From the NCBI GenBank assembly GCA_023386885.1, contig JAEWIX010000002.1:1-64000 (forward strand): DNA of 64,000 nt, given 5' to 3'. The notes under the pieces are model-generated. The model searched no databases. It had not been told where the DNA came from and saw nothing but the letters and a program-made list of their open reading frames with translations. Made by a program: the position numbers and the translations under genes. The DNA is from Pseudomonadota bacterium (GTDB lineage Bacteria; Pseudomonadota; Alphaproteobacteria; Rhizobiales; Xanthobacteraceae). Shown one piece after another: positions 37,993 to 46,577 of the stretch; position 1 is the first letter of the stretch; every line of letters starts with the position of its first letter.

Positions 37993-39015
37993 CTACCCCA
38001 GCCGCTTCCTCGCCAGCTTCGCGCCTGCCCCAAGCGCGTTCAACTTGGCCTCCGCGATCTCTCGGCGCATCGGGGCCATGCCGCAATTGGTGGTGAGCAC
38101 GATGCGCTCCTTCGGCACGAACGTCATCACCGCTTCGATGGTCTCAACGATGCTTTCGGGTGTCTCGACCGCGTCGGTGGCGACGTCGATGACGCCGGCC
38201 TGAATCACCTTGCCGTCGAGCAGCTTCAACAGGTCGAGCGGCACCCGCGAATTGACGCATTCGATCGCGGCCTGCTGGATCGTACTCTTTGCGATGACCG
38301 GGAAAATCTGCTCGTATTGCCGCCATTCGGCGCCGAGCCCATGCTTCCAGTCGATATTGGCCTTGATGCCGTAACCGTAGCAGATGTGCACGGCCGTGGC
38401 GCAGGTGAGCCCTTGTGCGGCGCGCTCCAGCGCTTTGATGCCCCAGTCGTTGACCTCCGCCATGTAGACGTTGAACGCCGGCTCGTCGAACTGGATGACG
38501 TCGACGCCGTCGGCTTGCAGCGCGCGCGCTTCCTCATTGAGCAGTTCGGCGAAGGCGAAGGCCATCTTCACCCGGTCGCCGTAGTATCGATCCGCGATGG
38601 TGTCGATCAGCGTCATCGGACCGGGCAGAGTGAACTTCAACTGGCGGCCGGTGTGAGCGCGTGCGGCTTGCGCTTCAGCGGCGTGAACGCGGCCCTTGAG
38701 CCGCAGCGGTGCGACCACTTGTGGCACCATCGCTTTGTAGCGATCGTTGCGGATGCCCATCTCGACCTTGTTGGAGAAATCGATGCCCTCGACGTTTTCC
38801 AGGAAGCCGTGAACGAAATGCTGCCGCGACTGCTCGCCCTCGGTCACGATGTCGAGACCGGCATCCTCCTGCAGTTTCACCGCCAGCACGGTAGCATCCC
38901 GTTTGGCGTGCGCGAGTTCGGCGCCCTTGGATTTCCACGGCGCCCATAGCGTGTTGGGCTCGGCCAGCCATTCGGGCTTGGGCAGCGAGCCGGCATTGGT
39001 GGCTGGAAACAGCAT
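37993..39015 (-). CDS. MetE C-terminal domain-like (core-MetE type) methyltransferase
   Basis: A 340-residue protein matching only the catalytic C-terminal barrel of cobalamin-independent methionine synthase; the N-terminal half of MetE is absent. Features include EGEQSRQHFVHGF near residue 60, FTLPGPMTLIDTIAD near 135, VIQFDEPAFN near 180, and zinc-ligand candidates in HICYGYG and TTNCGM. GGGAGG precedes the ATG at 39015. Such short forms may take methyl groups from corrinoid or other donors, or act on other thiols. Function is uncertain. It stands alone, divergent from a GST gene. Confidence 0.8.
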   Translation of the reverse strand: MLFPATNAGSLPKPEWLAEPNTLWAPWKSKGAELAHAKRDATVLAVKLQEDAGLDIVTEGEQSRQHFVHGFLENVEGIDFSNKVEMGIRNDRYKAMVPQVVAPLRLKGRVHAAEAQAARAHTGRQLKFTLPGPMTLIDTIADRYYGDRVKMAFAFAELLNEEARALQADGVDVIQFDEPAFNVYMAEVNDWGIKALERAAQGLTCATAVHICYGYGIKANIDWKHGLGAEWRQYEQIFPVIAKSTIQQAAIECVNSRVPLDLLKLLDGKVIQAGVIDVATDAVETPESIVETIEAVMTFVPKERIVLTTNCGMAPMRREIAEAKLNALGAGAKLARKRLG

Positions 39016-39166
39016 GATGAGGCCTCCCGGAAACATTTGCGTAGCGCGATATTTGCGGCGTTTGGTGTGCCATGTCCAAGGCGCTGCGTACATATGTTGT
39101 GATGGGGTGTTGGTCGAAATGCTGAGAGGGGGTTAGGATGCGGGGCAACCCCAAGCCGGACCACGC

Positions 39167-39868
39167 ATGATCGAACTGCACTACGCCCCGACGCCGAATG
39201 GCTGGAAGATTACGATCATGCTCGAGGAACTGGGCATTCCTTACAATGTGATCCCGGTCGATATCCGCGCCGGCGATCAGTTCAAGCCGGAATTCCTCGC
39301 CATCAGCCCCAACAACCGGATTCCGGCGATCGTCGACCGCGCGCCGGCCGATGGCGGCGAACACATCTCCGTGTTCGAGACGGGTGCGATCCTGATTTAT
39401 CTCGCGGAGAAGACCGGACGGTTTCTTCCGCGCGATGTACGCGGCCGCTCGAACGTCATCCAGTGGGTGATGTGGCAGATGGGCGGGCTCGGCCCGATGC
39501 TCGGCCAACACGGGCATTTCCTGCTTTATGCGGGAGAGAAAATTCCCTATGCCATCGATCGCTACCGTCGTGAAGCGGCGCGGCTCTACGGTGTGCTCGA
39601 TATCCAACTCGGCAAGACCGGAGCCTATGTGGCCGGCGATTATTCCATCGCCGATATCGCCTGCTTTCCCTGGACCATGACGCACAAGGCGCAAGGCTTC
39701 ACGCTCGACGATTATCCCAACGTTAAACGTTGGTATGCCGAGGTGCGGGCGCGGCCGCAGGTGCAGGCGGGGCTCGCGGTGGGCAAGTTCGTCAAGGAGC
39801 CGTTCAGCGAGGAAGCACGGCGGATCATGTTCGGCACGGCCCGCGCGCCGCAGCCGCAGCAATCGTAA
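39167..39868 (+). CDS. Glutathione S-transferase family protein (YfcG/Nu-class-like)
   Basis: A 233-residue cytoplasmic GST. The thioredoxin-fold domain starts HYAPTPNGWKITIMLEELGIPY, with the TPNGWK motif seen in Nu-class disulfide-bond oxidoreductases. ISPNNRIPAIVD (cis-Pro loop) and VFETGAILIYLAEKTG follow, then an all-helical C-terminal domain with GDYSIADIACFPW. It probably catalyses glutathione-dependent disulfide or peroxide reactions. A possible operon runs on into the HCCA-isomerase-like gene (72-bp gap) and a quinone reductase. Confidence 0.85.
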   Translation: MIELHYAPTPNGWKITIMLEELGIPYNVIPVDIRAGDQFKPEFLAISPNNRIPAIVDRAPADGGEHISVFETGAILIYLAEKTGRFLPRDVRGRSNVIQWVMWQMGGLGPMLGQHGHFLLYAGEKIPYAIDRYRREAARLYGVLDIQLGKTGAYVAGDYSIADIACFPWTMTHKAQGFTLDDYPNVKRWYAEVRARPQVQAGLAVGKFVKEPFSEEARRIMFGTARAPQPQQS

Positions 39869-39940
39869 CAGAGCAAGGGCCTCTCGAGGCGACAAGAAAC
39901 GATCAACCGCGTCATTGCGGTGCAAACAGAAGGAGGTCCG

Positions 39941-40552
39941 ATGATTGAGTTCTTTTTCGACTGCTCCAGTCCGTGGACCTATCTCGCATTCCACAACATT
40001 CAGCCGCTCGCGAAGGAGTTGAATGTCCCGATCACGTGGCGGCCGATCCTGGTCGGCGGTGTGTTCAACACCGTCAATCCCAGCGTTTATGCATCGCGCG
40101 AAAAACCGGTGGTGCCGAAAGCGCGGTACATGCTGAAGGACCTCGGCGATTGGGCGCGCTCCGCGGGGCTCGCCATCAAGATGCCGCCCACGGTGTTTCC
40201 GGTGAACAGCGTCAAGGCGATGCGCGGCTGCATCTGGCTCGGCAACGAGGCGATGGTGCCATTCGCCACCGCCGTATTCAAAGCCTATTGGGGTGATGAC
40301 AAGGACATCTCGCAGGACGCGGTGCTGGGCGACATCTGCAAGGCAACCGGCATCGATCCGGACAAATTCTTCGCCAGTATCGGCGAGCAGGCGGTGAAGG
40401 ATCAGCTCAAGGCCAACACCGACGAGGTGATCGCGCGCGGCGGCTTCGGTTCGCCCACGATCTATGTCGACAAAACCGACATGTATTTCGGCAACGATCG
40501 GCTGCCGTTGATCCGCGAGGCGATCCTGCGCCGCAAAGCGGGCAAAAGCTGA
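39941..40552 (+). CDS. 2-hydroxychromene-2-carboxylate isomerase-like protein (DsbA fold)
   Basis: A 203-residue kappa-class GST/DsbA-like protein. The N-terminal FFFDCSSPWTYLAFHNIQPLAKE has Ser at the place of the DsbA active Cys, as in glutathione-dependent 2-hydroxychromene-2-carboxylate isomerases of aromatic catabolism. FGSPTIYVDKTDMYFGNDRL near the C-terminus is the matching cis-Pro loop. A perfect AAGGAGG stands before the ATG at 39941. Its TGA shares a base with the start of the next gene. With the GST upstream it suggests glutathione chemistry on aromatics. Confidence 0.85.
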   Translation: MIEFFFDCSSPWTYLAFHNIQPLAKELNVPITWRPILVGGVFNTVNPSVYASREKPVVPKARYMLKDLGDWARSAGLAIKMPPTVFPVNSVKAMRGCIWLGNEAMVPFATAVFKAYWGDDKDISQDAVLGDICKATGIDPDKFFASIGEQAVKDQLKANTDEVIARGGFGSPTIYVDKTDMYFGNDRLPLIREAILRRKAGKS

Positions 40553-41529
40553 TGTCGCGCGCTGTCGTCTGCCGCGAACTCGGCGCGCCGGAGTTGCTGC
40601 GTGTCGAAACCGTCTGCTCCACACCGCTGGCGCCGGGCAAGGTCCGCGTCGCCATCCGCGCCGCCGGGCTCAATTTCCCCGACGTGCTGATGGCGGCCGG
40701 GCAATATCAGTTCAAGCCCGATCTGCCTTTCGTGCCTGGCATGGAAGCCGCCGGCGATGTGATCGAGATCGGCAGCGACGTTCGCGACGTCAGCGTCGGT
40801 GAGCGCGTCATCGTCAAGCTGCGGAACGGCACTTTTGCCGAGCGGGTCGCGGTGACGCCGGCGCATCTCGCACCACTGCCCTCGACATTCGATTACGCGG
40901 AGGGCGCAACCTTCCTTGCGGCGCATGGCACTGCCTATCACGCGCTGATCGATCGCGGGCAGATCAGGCCGGGCGAGACGCTTCTGGTGCACGGCGCCGG
41001 CGGCGGCGTCGGGCTCGCGGCGGTGGAGATCGGCAAGCTGTTGGGTGCGACGGTGATCGCGGCCGCTTCGAGCGAAAAGAAACTCGCGGTGGCGAAGGCG
41101 CGGGGCGCCGATCACCTGGTGCTGTACAAGCGCGAACCGTTTCAGGACGCGGTGAAGCGTCTCACCGACGGGCAGGGCGTCAACGTGGTGTTCGATCCGG
41201 TCGGCGGTGAGATCTTCGAGGCCAGCCAGCGCTGCATCGCCTGGGGCGCGCGGCTGCTGGTGATCGGCTTCACCGGAGGTATCGGATTGGCGAAGACCAA
41301 TCTGCTGTTAATCAAGGGCGCCAGTGTGCTCGGCGTGCGCGCTGGCGAAGCCGTGCGGCGCGATCCCGAACTGGGCAAGGCACGGCTTAAGACGCTGGTG
41401 GAATGGGCCGAGGCGGGTCGCGTGCGACCCAACGTGTCGCATCGTCTGCCGTTCGAGGATGTCGCCAAGGCGATGCGGCTTCTGATCGACCGCAAGGCGA
41501 TCGGCCGTGTCGCACTGACGATGGGGTGA
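40552..41529 (+). CDS. NADPH:quinone oxidoreductase family protein (zinc-independent MDR)
   Basis: A 325-residue medium-chain reductase that likely reduces quinones or enals with NADPH. It has GLNFPDVLMAAGQYQ (no zinc ligands), AAHGTAYHALIDRGQIRPGETLLVHGAGGGVGLAAVEIGKLLGA with the glycine-rich Rossmann motif at about 145-155, and FDPVGGEIFEAS. Length is normal. It overlaps the isomerase-like gene by one base (TGATG), so the two are cotranslated. Confidence 0.88.
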   Translation: MSRAVVCRELGAPELLRVETVCSTPLAPGKVRVAIRAAGLNFPDVLMAAGQYQFKPDLPFVPGMEAAGDVIEIGSDVRDVSVGERVIVKLRNGTFAERVAVTPAHLAPLPSTFDYAEGATFLAAHGTAYHALIDRGQIRPGETLLVHGAGGGVGLAAVEIGKLLGATVIAAASSEKKLAVAKARGADHLVLYKREPFQDAVKRLTDGQGVNVVFDPVGGEIFEASQRCIAWGARLLVIGFTGGIGLAKTNLLLIKGASVLGVRAGEAVRRDPELGKARLKTLVEWAEAGRVRPNVSHRLPFEDVAKAMRLLIDRKAIGRVALTMG

Positions 41530-41547
41530 CTTGAGGAAGGCTCTCAG

Positions 41548-41724
41548 TCGTCATGGCCGGATTTATTCCGGCCATCCACGTCTTTCAGAGGTATCAATGC
41601 TGACGAGCAGACCGGAGAGCGGATCGCTTTGCTCGTTTGTACGTAGCGACAAGAACGTGGATGGCCGGGACATAGGCGAGCGAAGCGACGCCTTTCTTCG
41701 AACGGCTACACCCGGCCATGATGG
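41548..41724. repeat. Intergenic repeat pair (TCATGGCCGG family)
   Basis: The left half TCATGGCCGG..CCGGCCATCCACGTCTT and the right half AAGAACGTGGATGGCCGG..CCCGGCCATGATGG face each other across about 75 bp. This builds a large imperfect inverted repeat between convergent genes. Confidence 0.75.
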
Positions 41725-41748
41725 CAAATATAGGTCGCGTTGCCCTTG

Positions 41749-42639
41749 TTACTTGTACTCCCGCTCGGTCCACCACGGGAAATAGTCGGGCATGTCCGAC
41801 GACACCTTGTTCTTGAACTGCGCCGGGCGCTTTTCCAGGAACGACATCACGCCTTCCTTGACGTCGTCGGAGCGGCCGCGCGCGTAGATGCCGCGGCTGT
41901 CGACCTTGTGCGCTTCCATCGGATCGTCGGCGCCCATCAGCCGCCACATCATCTGGCGGATCAGCGCGACGGAGACCGGCGCGGTCTTGTCGATGAATGA
42001 GCGCGCCAGTTCGCGCGCGGTCGGGATTAACTGATCCGGCGGCACCACGCGGCTGACGAGACCGCCGGCGAGGGCTTCCTGCGCCGGGAAGACGCGGCCG
42101 GAATAGCACCATTCCAGGGCCTGCGAGATGCCGACGAGGCGCGGCAAAAACCAGCTCGACGCCGCCTCCGGCACGATGCCGCGCTGGGAAAACACGAAAC
42201 CGAACCGCGCATTTTCCGAGGCGATACGGATATCCATCGGCAGTTGCATGGTGACGCCGATGCCGACCGCCGGGCCGTTGATCGCGCCGATCACCGGCTT
42301 CAGGCATTTGAAGATGCGCAGCGTCACCTGGCCGCCGCCATCGCGAATGTTCGCATCGCTATAGTCGACGGCGCCGTTGGCGAGCCGCTTGGCCGGGCCG
42401 CGCTTGGCGTCGCGGTCGAAGGTATCGCCGCCCGACGAGAGGTCGGCGCCGGCGCAGAAGCCCCGGCCTTCGCCGGTCACGATGATGGCGCGCACGTTGT
42501 CGTCGGCATCGGCCTTGTCGAAGGCATCGATCAGTTCGGTCATCATCTGCTGATTGAATGCGTTGAGCTTGTCGGGTCGGTTCAGCGTGATGGTCAGGAT
42601 CTGATCGGCGACGTCGTATTTGATCGTTTCGTAGGCCAT
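41749..42639 (-). CDS. Enoyl-CoA hydratase/isomerase family protein
   Basis: A 296-residue crotonase-fold protein. It shows ILTITLNRPDKLNAFNQQMM at residues 13-32, the oxyanion-hole GEGRGFCAGADLSSGG near 58, AINGPAVGIGVTMQLPMDIRIAS near 118 and FSQRGIVPEAASSWFLPRLVG near 150 with the conserved Glu. It likely acts on an acyl-CoA in beta-oxidation or an aromatic side pathway. AGAGGAC precedes the ATG. The middle includes a short insertion (DTFDRDAKRGPAKRLANG), seen in some subfamilies. Confidence 0.88.
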   Translation of the reverse strand: MAYETIKYDVADQILTITLNRPDKLNAFNQQMMTELIDAFDKADADDNVRAIIVTGEGRGFCAGADLSSGGDTFDRDAKRGPAKRLANGAVDYSDANIRDGGGQVTLRIFKCLKPVIGAINGPAVGIGVTMQLPMDIRIASENARFGFVFSQRGIVPEAASSWFLPRLVGISQALEWCYSGRVFPAQEALAGGLVSRVVPPDQLIPTARELARSFIDKTAPVSVALIRQMMWRLMGADDPMEAHKVDSRGIYARGRSDDVKEGVMSFLEKRPAQFKNKVSSDMPDYFPWWTEREYK

Positions 42640-42677
42640 AGAGAGTCCTCTGTTGAATTTTCACTCTAACGGATCGT

Positions 42678-42783
42678 CGTCGTCCTGAGATGCGAGCGTA
42701 GCGAGCCTCGAAGGATGATGTTGCGATGGTTGGCCGTTCATCCTTGAGGGCACCGCTTTGCGGCGCAGCCTCAGGATGACGGG
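42678..42783. repeat. Intergenic palindromic repeat (CGTCATCCTGAGG family), copy 2
   Basis: CGTCGTCCTGAGATGCGAGC at the left and CAGCCTCAGGATGACGG at the right, with inner CCTCGAAGGATG and TTCATCCTTGAGGG. Same family as 37881-37981, between amidase and enoyl-CoA hydratase genes of one strand. Confidence 0.8.
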
Positions 42784-42789
42784 ACGAAA

Positions 42790-44184
42790 TCAGTCTTTCG
42801 GCGGCGCCGGCCACGGCTTCTGCGGGCCGCGTAAACCCTCGAATGCTTTCGCCATCCGCAGCACGCCGAGATCGTCGAAGCGGCGGCCGATGATCTGCAC
42901 GCCGATCGGAAAACCATCTGCGTCGTAACCGCCGTTGATCGACGCCGCCGGATTTTCCGCCATGTTCCACGGCACGGTGTAGATGATGTGCTCGAACGGC
43001 TTTTGCGGATCGTTGCGCGGCGCGGCGTTCTCGGCGGAGAATTTCACCACCGGCGATACTGGTGAGATGACGTAGTCGAGATCGGCGAACAGTTGCGCCG
43101 CCGCGGCGCGGATCGTCATGGTAGCGTTGAAGCCGCGCACCACGTCGACGCCGGACAGTTTCGCGCCGCCTTCCGCCCATTGGTAGATGTAAGGCAGCGC
43201 CTTCGCGCGCACCTCTGGCGGCAGCTTGGACAGATCGTCCCACGAGCGTGCGCGCCAGAAGGCATCGAGGCCGTCGAGCGTTTCGCGGGTGATGACGCCG
43301 GAGACTTCGCGCACCGATGCGCCGGCGGACTCAAATGCACGCGCGGCGGCCGTCGCCGTAGCGCGCACCTCGTCCTCCAGCTTGTCGCCGAAACCGAGAT
43401 CGAGCAGCAGGCCGATGCGCTTGCCCTTGAGCGAGACGTCGAGCGCTGGCCAGTCGATATCGGCGGGTGGCAGGCTCATGCCGTCGCGCGGGTCCGGTCG
43501 CGACAGCACGCTCATCAGCAGCGCCGCATCGTCGACGGTGCGGGTCATCGGACCGGTGACGCGGCCGACGTAGGGTGGATCGATCGGCACACGGCCGAGG
43601 CTCGGCTTCAGCGCGAAAATGCCGCACCAGCAGGCGGGCAGCCGCACCGAGCCGCCGATATCGGTGCCGAGATGCAGCGGGCCATACCCCGCGCCGCCGG
43701 CCGCGCCTGCGCCGGCGCTGGAGCCGCCGGGGTTCATTCGCATGTCCCACGGATTGCGGGTGAGGGGATGGAAACTGGAGAGGCCCGACGACAACATGCC
43801 GTAATCCGGCATCGTCGTCTTGGAGAAGATCACTGCACCGGCTTCGCGCACACGCGCCGCCTGCGGCGCATCGATGGGGGACGGCACCAGTGTCGTTGTC
43901 GCAGCGCCGAGCGGCACCGGCACGCCCTTGGTGGCGATGTTCTCCTTGATGGTGATCGGTACGCCATCGAGCGAGCCGATCGGCTCGCCTTTGCGCCAGC
44001 GTTCGGTCGAGACTTTTGCCACCGCGCGCGCGCCGTCGGGATCGAATGCGTAGAGCGCGTGGAGGTGCGGCTCCCATTTGGCGACGTGCGTGAGCACATC
44101 TTCAAGCACGTCGCTTGGCGAGAACTGCTTGCCGTGATAGCCGGCCAGCAGTTCGACGGCAGAGAGGTCGCGCAGCGCTGTCAT
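42790..44184 (-). CDS. Amidase (amidase signature family)
   Basis: A 464-residue amidase signature enzyme with the Ser-cisSer-Lys triad visible: Lys in PITIKENIATKG near residue 79, then the glycine-rich PGGSSAGAGAAGGAGYGPLHLGTDIGGSVRLPA (nucleophile Ser in GGSVR, cis-Ser in GGSSAG). It hydrolyses an amide or carbamate bond; the substrate is unknown. Its ATG overlaps the stop of the upstream M20 hydrolase by four bases, so they form one operon. Both are amide-cleaving enzymes. Confidence 0.88.
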   Translation of the reverse strand: MTALRDLSAVELLAGYHGKQFSPSDVLEDVLTHVAKWEPHLHALYAFDPDGARAVAKVSTERWRKGEPIGSLDGVPITIKENIATKGVPVPLGAATTTLVPSPIDAPQAARVREAGAVIFSKTTMPDYGMLSSGLSSFHPLTRNPWDMRMNPGGSSAGAGAAGGAGYGPLHLGTDIGGSVRLPACWCGIFALKPSLGRVPIDPPYVGRVTGPMTRTVDDAALLMSVLSRPDPRDGMSLPPADIDWPALDVSLKGKRIGLLLDLGFGDKLEDEVRATATAAARAFESAGASVREVSGVITRETLDGLDAFWRARSWDDLSKLPPEVRAKALPYIYQWAEGGAKLSGVDVVRGFNATMTIRAAAAQLFADLDYVISPVSPVVKFSAENAAPRNDPQKPFEHIIYTVPWNMAENPAASINGGYDADGFPIGVQIIGRRFDDLGVLRMAKAFEGLRGPQKPWPAPPKD

Positions 44185-45347
44185 GCCGACACCGGCAACC
44201 GCGTTTCGATGATGCGGGCGAACATGCTGGCGCCGATCGGCAGGATCTTGTCGTCGAGCATGTAGCCGGGATTGTGCACCGGCACCGAGCCGTCATGTCC
44301 GAGCCAGAAATAGGCGCCCGGAACGGCATGCAGCATGTCGGCGAAATCCTCGCTGCCCATCTTGGGCCGAGACTTGGTGAATACCTTGGCGGGATCGACC
44401 ACGGTGCGCGCGACGGCCTCGACCACCTTGGACTGCTCCTCGCTGTTGACGAGGACGCTGAAGATGTCGCGGATGTCCACATTGATCTCGACCTGGAACG
44501 CTTGCGCCATGCCGGCGGCGATGGTGCGCATGCGGTCTCGGATCATATTGCGCACTTTTTCGGAGAAGGTGCGAACGGTGCCGGAGAGCACAGCTTCGTT
44601 CGGAATGACGTTATAGGCGGAGCCCGCGTGGATCTTGGTGATCGAGACCACTGCCGCCTGCAGCGGATCGACATTGCGGCTGACGATGCTCTGCAGCGCC
44701 TGACCAAGATTCATCGCGATCACCACGGGATCGCGTGATTGTTCGGGCATCGCGCCATGGGCGCCGAACCCGGTAATGGTGATATCGAAGAAATCGGCGC
44801 CCGCCATGCCCGGGCCTGGGAAGATCGCGAGTTCGCCGTGGCTGAGATCGGGCGCATTGTGCAGACCGTAGATTTCGTCGCAGGGGAATTTATCGAATAG
44901 GCCGTCCTTGATCATGGCGCGCGCGCCGCCGAGGCCTTCCTCGGCCGGTTGGAAGATGAAATGCACGGTGCCGTCGAAATTCTTGGTTTCGGCGAGATAG
45001 CGCGCGGTGCCGAGCAACATGGTGGTATGGCCGTCGTGCCCGCAGCCGTGGAAACGGCCCGGGATGGTCGAGCGCCACGGCAGGTTGGTGTTCTCTTCCA
45101 TCGGCAGCGCGTCCATGTCCGCGCGCAGGCCGATGCGCTTGCTGCCATTGCCGTTGCCCTTGAGCACGCCGACGACACCGGTGCCGCCGAGTCCGCGATG
45201 CACCTCGATGCCCCATTGCGCCAGCTTTTCGGCAACGATGCCGGAGGTGCGCTTTTCCTCGAAGCCGATTTCGGGATGGGCATGGAGATCGTGCCAGATT
45301 GCGATCATTTCGTCGGCGAAGCCTTCAATACGCTCGATGGTGGGCAT
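44181..45347 (-). CDS. M20 family amidohydrolase (hippurate hydrolase/aminoacylase-like)
   Basis: A 388-residue zinc-type amidohydrolase of the M20D group. Metal-binding motifs are HAHPEIGFEE, FHGCGHDGHTTMLLGTARYL and FQPAEEGLGGARAMI, then GFGAHGAMPEQSRDPV (dimerisation domain) and GSEDFADML. It likely cleaves N-acyl or N-carbamoyl amino acids. The ATG at 45347 gives the family start; upstream residues are non-homologous. It overlaps the amidase gene (ATGA), suggesting sequential or parallel amide hydrolysis. Confidence 0.88.
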   Translation of the reverse strand: MPTIERIEGFADEMIAIWHDLHAHPEIGFEEKRTSGIVAEKLAQWGIEVHRGLGGTGVVGVLKGNGNGSKRIGLRADMDALPMEENTNLPWRSTIPGRFHGCGHDGHTTMLLGTARYLAETKNFDGTVHFIFQPAEEGLGGARAMIKDGLFDKFPCDEIYGLHNAPDLSHGELAIFPGPGMAGADFFDITITGFGAHGAMPEQSRDPVVIAMNLGQALQSIVSRNVDPLQAAVVSITKIHAGSAYNVIPNEAVLSGTVRTFSEKVRNMIRDRMRTIAAGMAQAFQVEINVDIRDIFSVLVNSEEQSKVVEAVARTVVDPAKVFTKSRPKMGSEDFADMLHAVPGAYFWLGHDGSVPVHNPGYMLDDKILPIGASMFARIIETRLPVSA

Positions 45348-45533
45348 GGGTGTTTCCGTTCGTTTGTGATTTTGGCCTGCGGCGGGCGCGACTGCATCGG
45401 AACGATCGCGTGGTTCCGGGCATTCTGCATGGCACATCTTCGGCCGCGCCTTCGCGACGGTCAAGTGAATGGGCTTTCGCGGGCCTCATGGCTGCTGCCC
45501 GCGGCGTGCTTGGCGGCGCAAGCCACGGCCGCT

Positions 45534-45566
45534 AGAGTCCGATTCAAGAGGGTTGAATCGGACTCT
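45534..45566. repeat. 14-bp perfect hairpin AGAGTCCGATTCAA
   Basis: Arms 45534-45547 and 45553-45566 with loop GAGGG. It is probably a member of a dispersed intergenic hairpin family; without a genome search that is an inference. Confidence 0.75.
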
Positions 45567-45582
45567 GGCTATTCCTTTAGTG

Positions 45583-45631
45583 GAGCATGATCTTTTCCGA
45601 AAACCGGGTCCCCCTTTTCGGGATCATGCTC
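45583..45631. repeat. GAGCATGATC dispersed hairpin element
   Basis: Outer arms GAGCATGATC (45583-45592) and GATCATGCTC (45622-45631), inner arms CCGAAAA and TTTTCGG. This matches a repeat I recognise as widespread in Rhizobiales intergenic regions. It ends 21 bp before tRNA-Leu. Confidence 0.8.
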
Positions 45632-45652
45632 TATAAGCTGGCGGCGCGCCGT

Positions 45653-45741
45653 GCGGGCGTGGCGAAATTGGTAGACGCAACGGACTTAAAATCCGTAGGG
45701 CCGCAAGGCCTGTACCGGTTCGATTCCGGTCGCCCGCACCA
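45653..45741 (+). tRNA. tRNA-Leu (UAA)
   Basis: An 89-nt gene with acceptor arms GCGGGCG (45653-45659) and CGCCCGC (45731-45737), discriminator A and an encoded CCA (45739-45741). The D-loop region, a long class II variable arm (GGGCCGCAAGGCC) and the T-loop GGTTCGATTCC are present. The anticodon loop CTTAAAA gives anticodon TAA (45687-45689), reading UUA and UUG. UUA is a rare codon in GC-rich genomes. Confidence 0.95.
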
Positions 45742-45794
45742 TTGCCCGCGCTGTCCTTTACTCACCCCTCGGGTTTGAGTATCGCACCTTCGGC

Positions 45795-46463
45795 TTAGCG
45801 CGTCACGAAAGCGAGCAGGAACGTGACTTGCGCGGCGTAGTAGAGCACCCAGACCGCGAGCCGCATTGGCGGTTTGCGTGCGGACGCGGCAGTCTCCACG
45901 AACTTCTCCCAGGCCAGGATCGCATCCGAGGCCACAAACATCACCGCGCCGGCGATGATCAGCGACCGTTCGGTCGCAAACGCCGCCAGCCCCATCAGTA
46001 CCAGCGCCGTACAATAGACCATCACCGGCACCCGTAGTTCGCCGGAGACGTGGCGCAAGATGACCCGGAGTAGTGCCAGACTGAGGGCGATTAGAACCGC
46101 CGCGGCCAGAACGAGCGGCAGGGACAGAAGCATCGCCGGGCTTTGCCCGATGCTGGCGAACAATACGATGTAGGCGACGTGGGCGACGAGGAAACTGACC
46201 AGCCCGCTGATGAAGGCTTTCTCGCCGTCGCGTGACAGGAAAAGGTCGCCGAGGGCGCTGAGAGCCAATCCGGCGATAAGCAAGGCGGGGCCGCTCATGC
46301 GCCAGGCGATGAGTGCGAGCAGTGCCGTCGACAACGTCTTAAGGACGGAGAGCCGCCACGATGGTCTTTGCCCCAGCATGAGCAAATAAAGAACGGCGGC
46401 GACCAGCGAGATCGGCAGCGCGATGTTGTCGATATTTCCGATGCCGCCGGGAAAAGGCATCAT
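45795..46463 (-). CDS. YhhN family (lysoplasmalogenase-like) membrane protein
   Basis: A 222-residue protein of about seven helices, of the YhhN/TMEM86 family whose animal members hydrolyse lysoplasmalogens. Family features are LSALGDLFLSRDGEKAFISGLVSFLVAHVAYIVLF, with Asp and His of the fold, and MFVASDAILAWEKF near residue 178. Bacterial function is unknown. It is downstream of the MlrC-like gene by 114 bp on the same strand, and tail to tail with tRNA-Leu. Confidence 0.8.
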   Translation of the reverse strand: MMPFPGGIGNIDNIALPISLVAAVLYLLMLGQRPSWRLSVLKTLSTALLALIAWRMSGPALLIAGLALSALGDLFLSRDGEKAFISGLVSFLVAHVAYIVLFASIGQSPAMLLSLPLVLAAAVLIALSLALLRVILRHVSGELRVPVMVYCTALVLMGLAAFATERSLIIAGAVMFVASDAILAWEKFVETAASARKPPMRLAVWVLYYAAQVTFLLAFVTR

Positions 46464-46577
46464 GACCGGGCGTCGTTCTGCTTGCGATACGAAAACACTT
46501 TGCCGGCTTCGCGTGCCGCCGACCTTCGTTCGTATTCTTGTCGGAGTTGCGTCAAGTCCATCCCCGCCGGCGCGACC

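Larger units (their letters stand above)
45348..45652. other. 305-bp intergenic region with two hairpin repeats
   Basis: It lies between the M20 amidohydrolase start and tRNA-Leu. No gene is seen. It holds two strong hairpins (45534-45566 and 45583-45631), listed separately, and must include the promoters of the M20 gene and the tRNA. Confidence 0.7.

Noticed and set aside
38675..40624. 650-codon minus-strand frame across the MetE-like, GST and isomerase genes
   Set aside because: It covers three genes with clear families on other frames, and its composition is of the antisense-shadow type.
45534..45741. Possible integration site at tRNA-Leu
   Set aside because: No integrase gene or direct repeat of the tRNA 3' end is seen nearby; the flanking repeats are of dispersed hairpin types.
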